In this document: piece by piece, positions 63,282 to 64,000 of the stretch | Layout of the letters: the number at the start of each line of letters is the position of its first letter | Position numbering within the stretch: position 1 is the first letter of the stretch | DNA from: VXNJ01 sp009840625 | GTDB taxonomy: Bacteria; Chloroflexota; UBA11872; VXNJ01 | Length of the DNA stretch: 64,000 nucleotides | Assembly (NCBI GenBank): GCA_965207915.1 | Contig: OZ242304.1 | Location: 186,001-250,000, forward strand | Reading direction: 5' to 3' | Translations under genes and position numbers: made by a program | The notes under the pieces: model-generated | The model's database searches: none | Told to the model about the DNA's origin: nothing | Seen by the model: the letters and a program-made list of their open reading frames with translations, nothing else

Positions 63282-64000
63282 ACCCACCGCACGCAATTGA
63301 GAAGGTCGTTTCCCAGCTCCGCACCCTGCGCCTGCCCTACATGCGCAGGGCCGCCCCGGAGCTCTTAAAGACCGCGCGGTCGCAGCGCTGGGATCCGGCC
63401 GAGGCGCTGTCAGCACTGCTGGAAGAGGAGATCGAGGGCCGGGCGCGATCCTCGCGGGCCCAGCGCCTCAAAAGCGCCAACCTTCCCTCGGGCAAGACGT
63501 TTGCCACCTGGGACGAGGACCTGTCCTCGATCCCTTTGCCGACCCAGCGCGCGCTTCGGACCCTGGAGTGGATCGAGCGGAGGGAGAACGTGGTCGCCTG
63601 CGGGCCGGCCGGCACCGGCAAGAGCCACTTCCTGGAGGCCCTGGCGCACCGGGCGATAGAGCGCGGCTACAAGGCGTCCTGGTTCTCGCTTGAGGAGCTG
63701 GGGCGCCTGATAAGGGGGTCGCGCGCCGACAACTCGGCGCTAAGGGCGGTGCAGAAGATCCTGAAGGTCGACCTGATCGTCATCGACGACATAGGCCTTC
63801 TGCCGATCGATCAGGAGACCGCCGAGGGATTCTTCCGGGTCATCGACGCCGCCTACGAGCGCCGCTCGATCGCCCTGTCCTCGAACCTGCATCCGTCGCG
63901 CTTCGACGAGATCATGCCCAAGTCGCTGGCCAATGCCGCCGTCGACCGGCTCCTGCACCACACCCATCCCTGCCAGACCTCCGGCGACAGCATCCGCCTG
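63278..64000 (+). CDS. istB: IS21 helper ATPase IstB (partial, runs off window end)
   Basis: 241 codons without a stop before the window ends. N-terminal helical region LRTLRLPYMRRAAPELLK, Walker A ACGPAGTGKSHFLEAL, Walker B LIVIDDIGLLPID and the sensor region IALSSNLHPSRF. Only a short C-terminal tail should be missing. Confidence 0.92.
   Translation, partial: MNPPHAIEKVVSQLRTLRLPYMRRAAPELLKTARSQRWDPAEALSALLEEEIEGRARSSRAQRLKSANLPSGKTFATWDEDLSSIPLPTQRALRTLEWIERRENVVACGPAGTGKSHFLEALAHRAIERGYKASWFSLEELGRLIRGSRADNSALRAVQKILKVDLIVIDDIGLLPIDQETAEGFFRVIDAAYERRSIALSSNLHPSRFDEIMPKSLANAAVDRLLHHTHPCQTSGDSIRL

Larger units (their letters stand above)
61421..64000 (+). mobile_element. IS21-family insertion sequence, second type (right end outside window)
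   Basis: Begins at TGTCGGCGGAATCG, the point where the HAD phosphatase frame is lost. Contains repeated end sequences, istA and the start of istB. It is a different subtype from the element at 45574: istA is shorter and istB belongs to the other major group. The right end and target duplication cannot be seen. Confidence 0.85.

Noticed and set aside
1..64000. CRISPR arrays, rRNA and tRNA genes
   Set aside because: No regularly spaced direct repeats, rRNA-like blocks or T-loop plus acceptor-stem combinations were found by eye; the few GTTCGA-type strings lie inside genes or lack a pairing stem.

Overview
The window is a 64 kb piece of a GC-rich bacterial chromosome, probably from Chloroflexota or a near relative. 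The basis is indirect: an HtrA protease whose front half carries two repeats of the type [F/Y]G[Y/L]P.S..(R)...Q.AV.Q, a zinc-ribbon DEAD-box helicase, zinc-ribbon membrane proteins, heme A synthesis genes (so an aerobic heme-copper oxidase is expected), many GTG/TTG starts and a heavy insertion-sequence load. No rRNA, tRNA or CRISPR array was seen.

Layout. 0-13 kb: metabolic and housekeeping genes. They are the start of a cupin-like gene, a VOC protein, a secreted HtrA protease, a plus-strand catabolic-looking run (SDR, beta-propeller glycosidase-like protein, PLP aminotransferase, second SDR, alpha/beta hydrolase with an apparent ATT start, M20 amidohydrolase), ctaA-ctaB on the minus strand and a creatininase-family amidohydrolase. 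13-16 kb: two zinc-ribbon membrane proteins (DUF805, DUF2339). 16.7-19.6 kb: an IS110-family transposase gene broken by a group II intron lying antisense to it. 19.7-28.1 kb: an MFS exporter that has lost its start codon, an M16 peptidase lipoprotein, a GH3 beta-glucosidase and an NmrA-like reductase.

28.4-51.2 kb is a defence/accessory island, visibly richer in A+T than its flanks. It holds (a) a tightly coupled four-gene minus-strand operon: PAPS-reductase-like PP-loop protein, GHKL ATPase and two unknown proteins; (b) divergent to it, a DUF262/DUF1524 GmrSD/SspE-like nuclease and a PD-(D/E)XK protein; (c) a minus-strand operon of a 106-residue protein with an MSGGG N-terminus, a PfkB kinase fused to a nucleoside deoxyribosyltransferase, a QueC-like PP-loop enzyme and a SagB-like flavin oxidoreductase, faced by a divergent OGG-type DNA glycosylase; (d) a truncated endonuclease/exonuclease/phosphatase gene, an Mrr-like endonuclease and a toxin-antitoxin pair; (e) a small PD-(D/E)XK-like gene cut by an IS21 element whose 5 bp target duplication can be read exactly; (f) an IS481-type element with an 8 bp duplication; (g) an ApeA-like HEPN protein.

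51.9-64 kb returns to ordinary genes: DEAD-box helicase, cupin, MMPL transporter, acetamidase/formamidase, AraC-MGMT fusion, Gfo/Idh/MocA oxidoreductase, and a HAD phosphatase gene cut off by a second IS21 element that runs out of the window.

The best candidate for an undescribed system is operon (c) with its glycosylase. Its parts recall the QueC-like and OGG-like ancillary proteins of type IV CBASS, but no CD-NTase or TGT is present, and a small glycine-headed protein takes the leading position. Operon (a) with the neighbouring DUF262 nuclease is a second candidate, reminiscent of sulfur-based DNA modification paired with an SspE-like effector.
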